Source of the DNA: Sphagnum magellanicum
Lineage: Eukaryota; Streptophyta; Sphagnopsida; Sphagnales; Sphagnaceae
Direction: 5' to 3'
Length of the DNA stretch: 64,000 nucleotides
NCBI GenBank assembly: GCA_021904315.1
Contig: CM038923.1
Coordinates: 5,518,001 to 5,582,000 of the forward strand
Below the pieces are notes generated by a model. That model had not been told where the DNA came from, searched no databases, and saw only the letters and a list, made by a program, of their open reading frames with translations. Position numbers and translations under genes: made by a program. Below, in pieces: positions 1 to 12,000 of this stretch (positions are counted from its first letter, which is position 1; every line of letters starts with the position of its first letter).

Positions 1-146
1 GCACAAGTAGATGAACCAAGTCATTCCAGACATTTCATGAGAGGTCCATGGCTGTATGGACTTCAACCCATTAGATTTGATTCAGTGTATTCTCAAGCTT
101 AATCACTATATAAGCTTGTCTTCAAGGTTGTCTGGTGGATGTGCAG

Positions 147-2616
147 GCTCTGGGGAAAGCGGTTCAATTGTCTTTTCCCCAAGTTTATGTCTTGGGAAAA
201 CTCAAAGAAGATGGATCGGCCCCTGGTTATAGGATATATTTCACCTGACTTCTTCACTCACTCAGTGTCATATTTCATAGAAGCCCCCCTTGTGCACCAT
301 GACTACACCAACTACCAGATTGTTGTCTACTCTGCAGTTGTGAAGGTGTGTTACATTCTTCATGTTGGTCCATTCATGCCATGTACATATGAGCTGCAAG
401 GAGAGTGCTATCATGGTTAGCTTGCACCAAGTTTTCTGTCACCAGCTGCACAAATGTTGCTTTTTGGAATGCAAAATTCCTTCTGTACAAATCTAATGTC
501 TTTTGGCAGGCGGATGCCAAGACCCATCGATTTAAAGAGACTGTGCTGAGGAGAGGTGGTGTGTGGAGAGACGTTTACGGCATTGCAGAAAAAAGGGTTG
601 CAGACTTAGTCAGAGAGGACAAGGTGGATATATTAGTTGAACTTACAGGGCACACAGCCAATAACCGACTTGGTGTGATGGCATGCCGACCTGCACCTGT
701 GCAGGTGCCTCCAAAGACTCATCTTAATGGTTTTCAAGTGAAATTGTCTTCTCAATGAACCTTGGAGTATGCAGTATCCAGGGAAGGAAATTTTAGGAGC
801 AAGAGCAGTGGTTGCCTTCAGCTCTTTTGGTTTTCTTTCCCTGTGTCTGTCAAGTACAGAAGTGCCACTTAAATATGGCATCATTGATTGCAGGTAACCT
901 GGATTGGCTACCCCAACACAACAGGCCTGCCAACCATTGACTACCGATTTACAGATGCTTTGGCAGACCCACCTACCACCAAGCAAAAGTGGGGCATTTT
1001 TCATCACTTATCCCAACCCAAATAAGAGGTGTTCTATCATTTCTGTTGTGGATCAGAACTGCCAGTTAAATGTGTTTCTGTGTTCTTTGTTGCTAAAAGT
1101 AGTACCTTAGCTTGCTTGAATTTCACTGACTATCTGTCTCTGGTGCAGGCATGTGGAGGAACTTGTCAGGTTATCTGGTTGCTTCCTTTGCTATACCCCA
1201 TCTCCAGAAGCAGGCCCTGTGGTCCAGACACCTGCTCTCACCAATGGATTTGTAACTTTTGGGAGCTTCAACAATCTTGCCAAGGTAAATCCTGCCAGAC
1301 TGTCTTTTACACCAGGAGATTTTGGCCATGTCTCAAATCACTTGGACATTTGGTCAACTGCTTTATTGTAGTTTGCTTTAATCCAATCCATGTGTTGGCA
1401 ATGTTCCATATTCAGGATGTATGTAAAGCAGGGGAGGGCTAGCACCTGGCAAAGTACAATCTGGGTTATGGGTAATGACACTATGGTGCTTTCCGCCACT
1501 TGCTACAAACTTACACATGCACAGCCTCTTATTAGGTTACTATTGCTATCAGGTTCATGCACTTGATATTCTTACCTTGAGAGTCCAATGTGCAGATTAC
1601 ACCACGTGTGCTACAAGTGTGGGCCAGGATACTGTGTGCTATTCCAACTTCAAGGCTTGTGGTGAAGTGCAAGCCATTCTGCTGCGACAGCGTGCGGGAG
1701 GGTTTTTTGGCAAAGCTTCAAAAGCTTGGAGTGGAGTCACTGCGCATTGACCTCTTACCATTGATCCTTCTAAACCATGACCATATGCAGGCATATTCGC
1801 TCATGGATATCAGGTGTGTCCTCTCTTGATCCAACATGGTACTCTTCATTCTTTTCTGCTTCTTTTGCTAGCTAGTGCTGACTGACAATTGTTGACCTTT
1901 CCAAATATTTCACATTTGTGTTAAGGGAGGGTCAAACTGATGCATTTTGCACAGGTTGTGTGGTAGCCAACGTAGTCACTGTTGTACAGTACAAATTTGC
2001 ACAAAGCTTGTTGTTTATGGTGCTATATTTGGTTGTGTGTGTGCAGTCTGGATACATTCCCATATGCGGGTACTACAACCACTTGTGAGTCACTCTACAT
2101 GGGTGTGCCATGCGTCACCATGGCTGGCCTCGTACATGCTCATAATGTTGGTGTCACTCTCTTGCACCAAGTTGGTACGTTTTAAAATCTTGAGAAATTT
2201 GATTGGCCTATGTTGTAGAGTTAGCAGGGATTGAATATTCTGAAGTTCTGTTTACTCTGTGCACAGATAGTCTGAGCAGGTCAAATATCCAGATATCAGA
2301 ATGCAGGTGGATACATTAAAAGAACACATTATGACCATCCATGTATGTGATTGCAGAGCTGGACAAGCTAGTGGCAAGAACAGATGATGAGTATGTAAGA
2401 AAAGCAATTGAGCTAGCCAATGATGTTTCAGCCCTGGCAAGCCTTCGATCTGCTCTTCGTAATCGGATGCTGAAATCTTTGCTCTGCAATGGACAAACCT
2501 TCATGAGGGGACTTGAGGAAAAGTATCGCAGTCTATGGCACCGCTACTGCAATGGGTATATGCCATCTGCACTACACGAGAAGGAAAATGTTGTATCTGC
2601 CAGTGGACTCCATTAA
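147..2616 (+). CDS. SPY: SPINDLY-type O-glycosyltransferase, 3' seven exons (5' end outside window)
   Basis: Exons read as 147-345, 510-704, 894-988, 1149-1284, 1596-1813, 2047-2174 and 2357-2616, all with GT-AG introns and closing phases (409 residues plus stop). The encoded segments follow the C-terminal GT41 catalytic region of plant SPINDLY in order: GYISPDFFTHSVSYFIEAPL, the ELTGHTANN motif, TWIGYPNTTGLPTIDYR, CFLCYTPSPEAGP, FVTFGSFNNLAK, PFCCDSVR, LPLILLNHDHMQAYSLMDI and ESLYMGVPCVTMAG. Characterised plant SPY is a nucleocytoplasmic protein O-fucosyltransferase that modifies DELLA and clock proteins; that role is family knowledge. The TPR repeats that precede this domain are not in the window. 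The last exon stops soon after the WHRYCNG segment, giving a shorter tail than I recall for seed-plant SPY. SECRET AGENT is the alternative, but these motifs fit SPY better. Confidence 0.94.
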
Positions 2617-5234
2617 AAGCACCACAGGATGTCGAGGACACAACAATTCAAGAGGCATCGTGGAGTACTACCCAAGTCCAGTGATGACAGTTTTATGCTG
2701 CCACTACCTCATAACTTTGATAACTTAGGGTATGAACTTGGGTGGCATAGCGTCAAGTACTCGCAGCTTACCAAGTTTAAAGCAGATCAGGTGCCCTTTC
2801 TTGTTCATGCACATTATGTATGACAGTTCACCACTGAGTCACAAATGCAGCATAAGAATCGCTCTGCGTGGCCTTATTTTCCATCTTTGACATAATTCAT
2901 TTGAAAAATCTTTTTCCATATCTGTGGACACTGGCATTCTTGGTCTCAGTGCCAGGTGGTGCACTTACGACCTGGGAGTACTAAATGGTATCAAAAGCTC
3001 CCACATATCTGGTGGTGTGAGGAGGTGCCTGCAAGGGAAGTACCTTATTCCATGCCAAAATTCAGCTGTTGCTTTATGCCAGGGAATGTCGTTAGTCTTG
3101 GACGTTTCCCCTGTACTGTTTTTCTCCAATGAGAAGTGCTAAAACCTTGACCACGACATATGAGCGCATTCAAAATGCTTGGTGAGTGCCCCCATTTTTT
3201 CATGACGTTATATGATTGTTGCATTGTCCTAGTTTTTGCCAAATGCAAAGTATGAACTTCAATCTCACATAAATGATTCCTAAATGTCCATGGGACAGCC
3301 TTTGGATGTGTTTTGAGGGATCTCAACATTTCCATGCTCATGGGCCCTCACCATAGTGTAAAGGGGGCATTAACATATTTATATGTCGAAACTCTATTTC
3401 ATGGGCCTAATTTCAATAAAACCCACAATTGAAAGATTTTACTAACCATGGCCTTTACCAATTGTAAGACATGCTCTAGGTTTTTTCCCTTTTTTTCTTG
3501 TGGTACCTAGCAAGTATAAAAAATAAAAAATAAAAAATAAATTAAAAAAATGCAAGGCATTTCAAAAAATGGAATGTCTACTATATAAGGAAGGTTGGTG
3601 GGAATTCCATTTTTTGAAATGTCACTCAAACAACAAAAGAAAAAATACAAATGGTACAGTGCCCTTTGATTACATTAAAAAAGTTAGAAAAAGTTTTTTC
3701 TGTGTAATGTAAAGTTGAAGGGTGGATGCATTTTCAAATTAAAGGGCTTAAGACAAGATGATGGATGGTTGAGGGTAGCCCTTGCATTCTTTAGAAGGTC
3801 CCCACCCATGGGCTTCTTACCCACGATAAGGCACATGACAAAAAATGTCATGAACCTAAACACAATACAATACATTGATGTTTTTTCACAATACGATACA
3901 TTGATGTTTTTTCTTTCACTTAGTCAAGGTCTAGAAAACTAGCTACAAATAGACCCATTTGGAGGCATAATTGGCAAGGCGAGCATTTCAATGGTGTGTG
4001 ACAATGGTTACCATTTTTCTTGAAAGTAAATTGCAGTTGCTAATCACTTAAGCATTTGAATTAGGTAGCAAGGTAAATACATGTTATAAGATATGTTGGT
4101 GAAATCATGCTCTTCATTGGTAATTTAAGTGGCAATGAGTTAGGGGTTTACATAGAAACTAAAATGATTAACTTAAGGGTGAAATGGAAATGTGGTGATC
4201 ATGTTGATGCTTAAATGGAATGAGGTGGAGATCCAAACCTTTATTCCATTACTTATATTTATGCCTAGGAGGCTTGCAAATAAATCACATACATCAAGTA
4301 CCAAACTAAATTGCATTATAAATTTGCAAATTAGGTGCTATAGAAGCTACAAGTGCAAAAGAAACAATTAAAAAACTACACACAAAAGTTTAATGGCAAT
4401 ACAATAAAAAAAATCTAAGATTTGGTTGCATTTTTCACCTTATTGTTAGTCCAATTTTTGATGGCATCCCCAAAAGAAAAATATCCAAACTATATTGTTC
4501 ATGTATAAACATCCTCTCGACCAAATCCAAATGGGTAGTACATTTTTTTAAAACTATTGTTGACATTGGTTTCAAAAGCTAAATTGATATAATTATGTTT
4601 TTTCAATGTATTTACAAGTACTTGAAGTAGACTTTTATTTTTTGGCAGTTTGAAAAGTAGATTCCAAGTACTTGAAAGTATATGAATTTTTTTTGTAAAT
4701 TATTTTTTTTCCCCCCAACCTTTAATATTGATGTGATGAACATTTATATTTGTAAATGGAATTTTTTTTTCATAACTAAATTCATCCCCAACCTTTAAAA
4801 ACTAAGTTAATTTTTTGGTATACTTTTGGGGTACTTTTCCAACTCCAAATGACATGGTGCAATTTTTTTTTGAGAAACTAAAAGGAAGCTAGAATTGCCA
4901 ATAAAAAAATCTAGAGCTTTTATTTGATTTGAGATGCTAAAGGAAAGTTAGAAGTTTTGAAAAAAAAAAATCTACTTTACAAGTAAAAAAAAAGGTAATA
5001 AGTTGGATTGAAATATCTTGCTTACACCCCCATAACTTCATTTTTGCTTTAGATTCCAAACTTTTCTAGCTCCAATTTTTCTAAAACTAAATTAATATAG
5101 GGTATTGAAATTGGATGCTAGAAAAAAATTATAAGCAAATAAGGTGGCTAAAATATGTGCATATTAAAAAATTAAAACAATAATAGGGTGGGGGAAAATA
5201 TAAATCCAAAACCTAATACCCCCCTCCAAAATAG
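2617..5234. other. Intergenic, AT-rich, no gene recognised
   Basis: The first few hundred bases probably hold the SPY 3' UTR. The rest has A/T homopolymers, short low-complexity runs (AATAA-type repeats near 3518-3550) and a perfect inverted repeat at 3558-3621. Open frames here are short and show no family motif. Confidence 0.6.
3558..3621. repeat. Perfect 18-bp inverted repeat, 28-nt loop
   Basis: Arm 3558-3575 (CATTTCAAAAAATGGAAT) is the exact reverse complement of 3604-3621. It could be a relic of a small foldback or MITE element. Nothing around it suggests a gene. Confidence 0.75.
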
Positions 5235-6303
5235 TTGTTTGATGCACATATGTCATAAAAATAACATTAAGTGTCCCCTCAGGGTAAGGTTGCACACCAA
5301 TGTCAATTTCAAAAGATTTGCATAGTTGTTCTACATAGTGATCTTAAAGAGGAATGTTCAAAGATAAAGTTTGTTTAATAGAAAAATTCAAGATCTTCAC
5401 CCAATTGGAACATAAGCCAATGACCTTCTCAAACAAAGGTGAACCTTTAATAATGCTTAAGTGATTGCAAAAAGTTTCATTAACAAAAAGGATTTAGCTA
5501 ATACTAAAGATGTATGATGCCTATTGCATTCATCGATTCCTAACTTAAGAATTGGTGTTTAAATTTTGAAATCAAACAATGAGGTTTTCTACTACTAGGT
5601 TGATGTAATGAGCCATTCAATGCACTCCCATTAAAATGGTGTTAATTTAGACCTCAATTGTGTAACATCACTAGTTTGTATGTTTGTGAACACCACAACC
5701 TCATCAAAATCCAAAACATGTAAACTTGCTAGCAAACTATTTAGTTGTTAAATCTTCATACTCCATCAATGATATTAGTATTAGTTGGGTGAAGTTATCA
5801 ACATGCCTTCACCAACCACCTTTATAGGATTTGGCAACATTGAGATGTTCCTAGAGTAATCAACAATGTATATATGCACACTACACCAAGATTGATTGTC
5901 AATTGTGGTTACTTCATCATAATTGATAACAAGGTACTTGGCCTTTTGAATAACAACTTTGATAGATTGAATGATAATGCAATGCATTGTTTTCACCATC
6001 TCACAATTCATGAAGTCACTCCAACGCTTGCAAGGTGTGTTCTTCACCTTCAAGAAATTTAACAATGTCTTCATGTTTTTGAAATTAGGCATAGGTTGAT
6101 TAAATTTCAAAAGTCAAAAATTGCAACAAATTGCAAGAACCTTCACTTCCTTTCACTAACCAAACCTTTAACACATTAGATTTGCAAATTTTTTTTGACC
6201 TTTGCTGACAAATAAACTTTTGTTCTTTGTATGTTTTTTTTTGGTGGTTTTTCATATGTTTGTGGCCCACAATGCACCCACGGTGGAAATTTTGCATTTT
6301 CAC
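5235..6303 (-). pseudogene. hAT / DUF4371-like transposase remnant
   Basis: The minus strand from about 6110 to 5781 encodes a stretch with VINYDEVTTIDNQSW followed by HIYIVDY. This resembles the 'CDEVTTVDNQSWISVHVYVVD' region of the plant ZNF862-like/DUF4371 hAT-derived proteins. Further along the minus strand (about 5680-5600) there is VFTNIQTSDVTQL and a WECIEW segment, matching the GVT-QL...VHC-AH region of the same proteins. Upstream (6300-6110) a weaker piece in another frame also fits. Stops and frameshifts break it, so no product is expected. The assignment rests on remembered family sequence, not a search. Confidence 0.6.
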
Positions 6304-6660
6304 CTCCTTGCATGTTTATGCAAACTATCAAACCTTAGCATCAACAATTTTTCCCTTCCATTGATTTCGTAACAAATTTTGTATCAGACCATGCTTAATT
6401 CGTCATCACACCATGGGAACTTCATAGCCCAAACCTCTTAGAACAAGCAATTCAACTCTCATTCTTTTTTTTCATTGTTTTTTTTTTCTAAATCGACAAT
6501 TGTAGAAGATTGACATTTTTATTGATAATATTAAGTGATGACACCATCGTCAAATTTTTAAAAAAAAACATGGAATCAACAAAGACATAGGTAAGTTGCG
6601 ACTACACAATGTGATGTTCACAATAACAAGCACACCCATGTTTAAAACAAACTTGTATAC

Positions 6661-6786
6661 AAGGACCCACATACTTATAGGTATAAGATCCCTCCCACTT
6701 AAGGGACCCACATACTTGTAGGTGTAAGATCCCACCCACTCTTAAGGGACCCACATACTTGTAGGTGTAAGATCCGACCCACTCTT
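6661..6786. repeat. Three-copy minisatellite, 40/43/43 bp
   Basis: Units at 6661-6700, 6701-6743 and 6744-6786 share the core GACCCACATACTTGTAGGTG and then TAAGATCC. Copies 2 and 3 differ by one base; copy 1 is diverged and 3 bp shorter. Confidence 0.9.
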
Positions 6787-6839
6787 AAGGAATGGGTATA
6801 AGAACCCTTCTCGAGGGATATTCCTGCATGTAAGGTACC

Positions 6840-8309
6840 CTCCAAATCAACAATTTTCTCCAAGCGCTTTGCAAATCACACACACACGCAGAGTAAATGA
6901 GCATAGGACTGGGTGCCGAGAATCATCCGTTTCCAAAAGCAGACTACTGCACGGATCGTCGCTGCAATTGTGGAGATGAATTAGTTAGCGTTGAGCTGGA
7001 GCTTGGATCATCTTGGATCTCGAGTTTGAAGGGCACTTACAAGAACCCATCTTTGCTTGTTTTCACAAAACACTGAGCTCCTCTTCAGCTTTGACATGAA
7101 AGTTGCAAAACGTGGGGGGATTCTATTTTCTTTTTCTTTTTTTTTGATTTGTTTTTTAGGTTTTCTTGCTCATTAGAAATCCATTTTTCACTGTGGTAGT
7201 TGAAGTTGCGAGAGTTGTGTGTTTTTTCTTATGTGGGTTTTTGTATATTTTTTTTCCCCCCTCCATTTTTTCCTCTTGTAGATGTTTGTTGCAGAAGCAA
7301 GAAGCTCAGCTGCTAACCACCATGGTGATGGTGGTGGTGGTGGAGCACAAGGAAACACCATGGTGATGATGATGACTTTTGTGCTCCTTTTATCTTACGG
7401 CTGCAGAGGTGTAAGGTCGGCGTGAAACCGAGAATCAGCAGTAGCTTGCTGGGTGGGTGTCTCTCTGGTACTATCTCGTCTTCAAATCTTTGGCCTCTTG
7501 TGAATGGGAAGAGTTCTTTGACGTGTTGTTGACTAGAAGGCATCTATCTTCCTGTGAGTTTTTTTATATCATTCACAAAAGCTAGGTGGTGCAATGTGTC
7601 GAGAAATTATCGAAGGCTGTAACCGAGTGCAACAATCTCTCGAGTCCCTTGATGAGCTTTGAATACTAAATTCGCCTATCATTCTCCACGGTTAAGCAAA
7701 GTGAGGTTGGAAGATGAACTTGTACGACCTTCTCAGAGTACTCATTGTATGTCTGGTTGGGAATTAGGGTTTGAGCATTTGGCATCCAGGGATCCAGTCA
7801 TGGTGCAGAAGGCTGATGATTGCAATTTGCAACAGAAACCATTTGTTTAAGAATATGGAAATGACAAAATCGAGGTCCTTGTGAAGCTGATGCTACGAGG
7901 ATATATTTTAGGGTTAGAAGTGGTGCAATTCCAATTGAGCCATTTTCCCTGGATGGTCTCCCACTGTGATGCTGTGCTGATTTCTTTGCTCTGCACTCAT
8001 AGCTCTTGCAACATTCTTGCTATAAATTGACCATGTGGATTCAGAAACTGATGTGGTAGTGAGCGTTCAAAGTGGTTTTTTTTTCTTTTTTTTTTCCCCT
8101 ACTGCTACTTGAAATGCCAGATTTGATCTGAGGTGAAACCTTTCTCTAATCATCATCTTAGAAGATGAATTGGCTTAGAACTGTGCAAAGACCATAGTAC
8201 ATTTTTGTGGTATTAACAAAAATAGAGCTGTTGTGTGAGAATGAGTCTTGTTTGGTTGTTTTGTGAACAAGATCTTTGTATTTTGGCAGGGTTTTAAGGA
8301 TTTTTAAGG
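6840..8309 (+). other. Probable 5' leader/promoter region of the 8310 gene
   Basis: Base composition becomes less AT-rich from about 6840, after a minisatellite, and stays mixed up to the ATG at 8310. The coding exon is preceded by a splice acceptor (TTTTGGCAG ending at 8289), so the transcript has at least one upstream non-coding exon here. Open frames in this stretch are short and carry no recognised motif. No TATA box could be assigned with confidence. Confidence 0.4.
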
Positions 8310-9057
8310 ATGTCTCGCCCTATGGTTCTTGGGTTGGTGTTGCTGGTGCTCATCCTCACAAGCCAATCTGATTGGAAAAAAGAGCCTAAGGTTGATCTGG
8401 AAGCAGCCAGCATCGCCATAAGCAAGCAACAGAAGCTGCAAAGCAATCATGAGAAAGTGAACAAAGAAGTGAGTATTCTGCCACAATTTGTGTACTAATA
8501 ATGAGACCAACAAGAAAGAGAAATTACTGTTCATGAGGAAAAATGCAGGAAACTGTGTGGCATGCACTGAAAAGAGAGCTTGGCTTTAGTAGAAACAGCA
8601 AGAAAGTGGGATCGGAGTCCTACATTTTTAATGATTCATACCATGACTGATTTGGTCTGCATCTAATGAATTTTCCTTTTAGGAAATGCAAACTTTCTAA
8701 CACCTTTTTTGCTTGCAGATCCTTGTTATGCAGGAGAAGGAGATATATGTTTTGAAATTGCATATCAAAAGCTTGGAAGAGCGATTAGCAAGATGCGAGT
8801 GTGGTGGAAATGTGGAAGACAATGTGGAGCACACACCACAAATTGAAGCTGGCACGAAACAAGCTAACAATCAGAGGGATGATGATACGGTGGAGTCCCG
8901 CTCTGCAGTCACAACAAAGTTGCGAGGAGGAACATGGAGTTTTTCTGCTACAGAAGACCACCAAGAGCAACCAGCAAAGGGAAGTGCAACACTACCTCTG
9001 TCTGGTGACTCTTTTGGAATTGCTGAAGAGGAGGAAGAGAAGATTGAAGGGAAGTAA
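8310..9057 (+). CDS. Small N-anchored coiled-coil protein, uncharacterised plant family
   Basis: Exons 8310-8468 and 8719-9057, joined phase 0 across a GT-AG intron, encode 165 residues. Residues about 5-18 (VLGLVLLVLILTSQ) are a hydrophobic signal anchor or signal peptide, followed by a conserved-looking TSQSDWKKE. Residues about 35-80 are charged and heptad-like (QEKEIYVLKLHIKSLEERL then ARCEC), consistent with a short coiled coil. The remaining 80 residues are polar and acidic, ending in a Glu run. It resembles unnamed small plant proteins with an N-terminal anchor, TSQxEW and QEK...L..LREQL..C motifs, but I know no function. The start is the first ATG after the acceptor and is directly followed by the anchor. 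Sequence after 9057 probably holds the 3' UTR. Confidence 0.62.
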
Positions 9058-12000
9058 ATCTTTTCTGCTACTGTGAAACCAACATATCAATCCTTTTCCC
9101 AAGTATTGATCATGTACACCAGTTTCCATTTAGATGTTTGGCATTGGATTCACAGTTCTACAAGTTTTTGTCTTTTTCTGGAGAGGCTTAAGTCATCTCA
9201 CTTGTGGAACTGCAACTGCTTCTACAAAGGGGTGACTGGAGAAATTTCTGATTGGGTAAACAAGGTCCTTGTTTGCATGTCATTTGGCTGCTGTGACTCT
9301 CATCTCTCAATCATGGCACTAGGTTTTTTTTTAATCAGAGTCTTAGGTGGTTCATTTGTAATGTAGCAAGTCTAAAAAGCAGGTGATCTATCTGTTGTTG
9401 TGTATCAAACCTCCAAAGAAATAGTTGACAGGCAATGCAAAGGTTGCAATGTATTTTCTCTATGTTTGGTGCAGAACATGAACCACCAGTGCAACTGCAC
9501 AGAACTGTGCAGAGCATTACACAGGAGTTCCTTTGGTGGTGTGTAACAGCCTCCACAGCTACCAGCTCACTATGAGAAATGGATGGTGAGTGGAGAGGAA
9601 ACACTTTTCCATTGGGTTCCAGTTCCCTACTTTGCTGTGGTTACTACCTACCTACTAACAACTACCCAGTACCCCTCACCTTTGTACTGACCGTCCCTAC
9701 CTACTAACTAACACAGTAGTGCTTACAGAGATACTATCTATCTACATTCATCTACTTACCTAGTAGCCACTTATCATCCTACCTACTTACCTACCTACTT
9801 GACATATGTTTTACAGGGTAGGTTACCAAAGAGGCCTGGACTAAGAGTTGAATTACTACAAGGGAGTTTTCAACAGCTTTCAATTCCAGGTGTGTGAATT
9901 GTGTCACCTGCAAAACAACCACAAAAAAATGATCATTGGAGTATATGTTGCTTGACTTGGAAACCAATTTTGTGATAAGTGTCTTATAAGCATTTGTATT
10001 CTTGTGCTTCACAAGAATCAAAAGATATTTGTCACTTCATTTCCACGTTCTCCTCCTTGCAGACAATCCCAAACCTCTTGTTACAAAGTTGTGAGATGCT
10101 CAATCCTTGGGCACTTAATGAGTGACAATATACCCACTGCAACTTACTAAGTATCTTTTGATTTTCAAATCTGCATCAGTCACTAGCTGCCATTTGACAT
10201 GCACACCAAATCATTTGTCAAAAAAGCATACAACCTTTGTGCGAACTTAATCTGACTACATATACAAGTTGAGGGAGATTCTAGGATTGAAACCCACACA
10301 CCAACCTTCAAAATCCAAAGAACGTTCTCATCCAACACCCATATCTTTAACTCAGCAAATCTTTTGATTCCCAAAATATGTACTGTGCTTTCATGAACAA
10401 AAATTGTCTAGTCATCAACTAACCTCAGAGTGCAAAATTCTCAAGAAAGCCAAGTTCTAACATCCCAAATTCCAGATATGATACCTGATGCAGACTACAG
10501 TGAAGTCTCAGCCGTATCACATCCCTCAAAAGAAAGCACTTGCTTGATGATTACTTGGTTAGGAAAACCCTTCAATGTATGGTGTTGTCACAACTCCAGG
10601 ATTATCTCCTGATTGCAGCAGTGCCTGAATGGAGAAAGTCCTTGAGCAGAGAACATGGCACTAAAAACTATCACTCTAAAATCTGGCACCAGGTTGAGCT
10701 GCTACTAAAGAATATAGATAGCTTTGGCTATTCAGAAACTTTGCACCAACTGCCAAACTCAAGCAAAAATTGTTTGTCAATTGGCTTACACAGATGAATG
10801 TGTGGTCTTCAATGCATCCAAGGAAGCAGAAGAAAATCTTCACTTGTCTCACTAAGTACAGGACTGAATGTATACATGATTTACGTCTTTAGTGCTGAGT
10901 TTTCTCTGACATGTGGGGCACTTTTTTTGGCCTCAATTGCACAGAGAATACAAGATTGACAGAAAATGTGCCTGCAAACAGTGGATGTCCCTTGCTTCAT
11001 GATATCCATGCAAATTGCACAACTAAGCCTCATGATGTTGGCTGGCACTCAATCCATATATCTACTAAAGAAGTCAAGTATCCTCATTCAAGCCACTGCA
11101 GCAAGTTTGCGAGTGTAATGTCATTGCATCTTAGCTTGTCCCAGTACAAGCAATCATCTAAGCCCGAGGCATAGAGAGACAGCAAACAAAAGTATACAAT
11201 ATCAAGTGATCACTTGAGGAATCAATGTTAGCATACCTGGGGATTGTCTGGAAGAAGTACAAAATCTTCACTAGGAGTTGTGAGATCAAACACTGGCTTC
11301 AATGTGTAAATGTGATGCTCATTACAAGGTTGAGCTTCACTAAGTGTACATATTCTCAATGGACCTGATCAAGAACCTGCACAAAGAATACAAATCCTGT
11401 ATTAGCACACCACACCACACCATTTCAAAACTCTGATCCCATGAGTCATTCAACTGCAAGAGTTGACCTAAAAGAAAGCTGAGTGACTGTGAGTTGCTGC
11501 GAGTGGCTCAACAACACACCAAACACTAATAACTGTTGGCTCAGGGATGAAAGGCTATGGTGATGGAGAATTACCTGAGAAAGAATTGTGTGAAGGCCAA
11601 TGATATGGTGTCAGCTAACTTCACAGCAATGGTCATCACACAAGACTTTCTACAAAGAAAAAGAATTGAAAATAGACCCATTTAAGAACTGAGATCTTGT
11701 TCATCTCCAGCGTGATGCACACTAAGTTGTGCTGCCAGAGGGGTTGTGCCTGAATTTTTGATTGCAGACACAAAAACAGGAGATCAAAAACCTTGAGGAA
11801 GGAATTCTTGATTCATTTCTCATAATCTTAGTCATTAGTGAGGAAGGGAAAGCAGACCTGATTTTGAACTAGGAATACAGAGAGGGTGGGTTGGTGATTG
11901 ACACACCATAGCAGGTACCATAACCATGACCACCGGGGATACTGCAATGGGAGTGCAATTGAAACTATGCTACCACCAATCAGTACATACAAACAACCTG

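Noticed and set aside
10430-11174. Series of 60-87-codon frames
   Set aside because: No recognisable domains, no convincing splice links; treated as non-coding.
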